Source: Streptomyces sp. TLI_105
GTDB lineage: Bacteria > Actinomycetota > Actinomycetes > Streptomycetales > Streptomycetaceae
Reading direction: 5' to 3'
DNA length: 64,000 nucleotides
Assembly: GCF_900105415.1 (NCBI RefSeq)
Contig: NZ_FNSM01000001.1
Span: 310,001 to 374,000 of the forward strand
This document shows, piece by piece, positions 63,932-64,000 of the stretch; the stretch's first letter is position 1; every line of letters begins with the position of its first letter. A program made the translations under genes and the position numbers. The notes beneath the pieces were generated by a model that saw nothing but the letters and a program-made list of their open reading frames with translations, ran no database searches and was not told the origin of the DNA.

Positions 63932-64000
63932 GGCGCTTCGGCGGAGCCGAGGGGCGTGGGCGGGAGCATCGGCGCGGGCGCGCCGGGAAACCGGTTTCGA

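Overview
The window reads as a high-GC actinobacterial chromosome, almost certainly Streptomyces. Codon third positions are strongly G/C, purine-rich ribosome sites precede many starts, and the gene content is typical: a gvpOAFGJLSK gas vesicle cluster, an SsgA-like protein, mycothiol-type DinB enzymes, several SpoIIE/PP2C phosphatases, an ECF sigma/anti-sigma pair and a telomere-protein-like pair. The mix of intact accessory genes, insertion sequences and many gene remnants suggests a chromosome arm or genomic island rather than the core. No rRNA, tRNA or CRISPR array was recognised.

1-8 kb: a UvrA2-like ABC protein cut by the window edge, two uncharacterised membrane proteins, a broken formaldehyde dehydrogenase, and a translationally coupled pair that resembles the telomere proteins Tap (large, HTH plus a polymerase-palm-like region) and Tpg (small, basic, HTH). 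8-13.8 kb: a secreted RTX-like protein, a cupredoxin lipoprotein with a four-helix membrane partner, an ECF sigma/anti-sigma operon with a frameshifted PQQ-propeller third gene, and a hydrolase divergent from a PadR regulator with a large palindrome between them. 13.8-18.1 kb: a decay zone with at least six gene or transposase remnants among a few small intact genes.

18.2-32.9 kb: a phytase with a candidate PHO box, a hydrolase/MarR divergent pair, two DUF2267 proteins, Hsp20 divergent from an HSP18 (RheA-like) regulator with two matching operators, an SsgA-like protein, an iron oxygenase, an orphan sugar-binding lipoprotein, an SDR, a flavodoxin-like reductase, a GAF/PAS PP2C phosphatase and a STAS protein. 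32.9-40.4 kb: the gas vesicle operon, a divergent pair of highly charged proteins next to it, and small stress proteins (CsbD-like, GlsB-like). 40.6-50.1 kb: VanZ plus a two-component system, an aminotransferase/EamA exporter operon divergent from an Lrp regulator, and pyruvate carboxylase.

50.1-51.8 kb is an IS5-type element whose perfect 21-bp terminal repeats enclose both a transposase and a decayed passenger gene. It sits between the pyc stop codon and the pyc terminator. 52.2-62.0 kb is the most striking region. A trypsin-co-occurring-domain protein is translationally coupled to a 1387-residue trypsin/STAND ATPase/14-repeat WD40 protein. A GMC oxidoreductase, a patatin phospholipase and a membrane-anchored metallophosphoesterase follow on the same strand. 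This looks like a sensor/protease/ATPase module with lipid-active and phosphoester-hydrolysing partners, and may be a conflict (defence) or membrane-stress system that is not yet described as a unit. The window ends with a GAF/PP2C/HATPase regulator.
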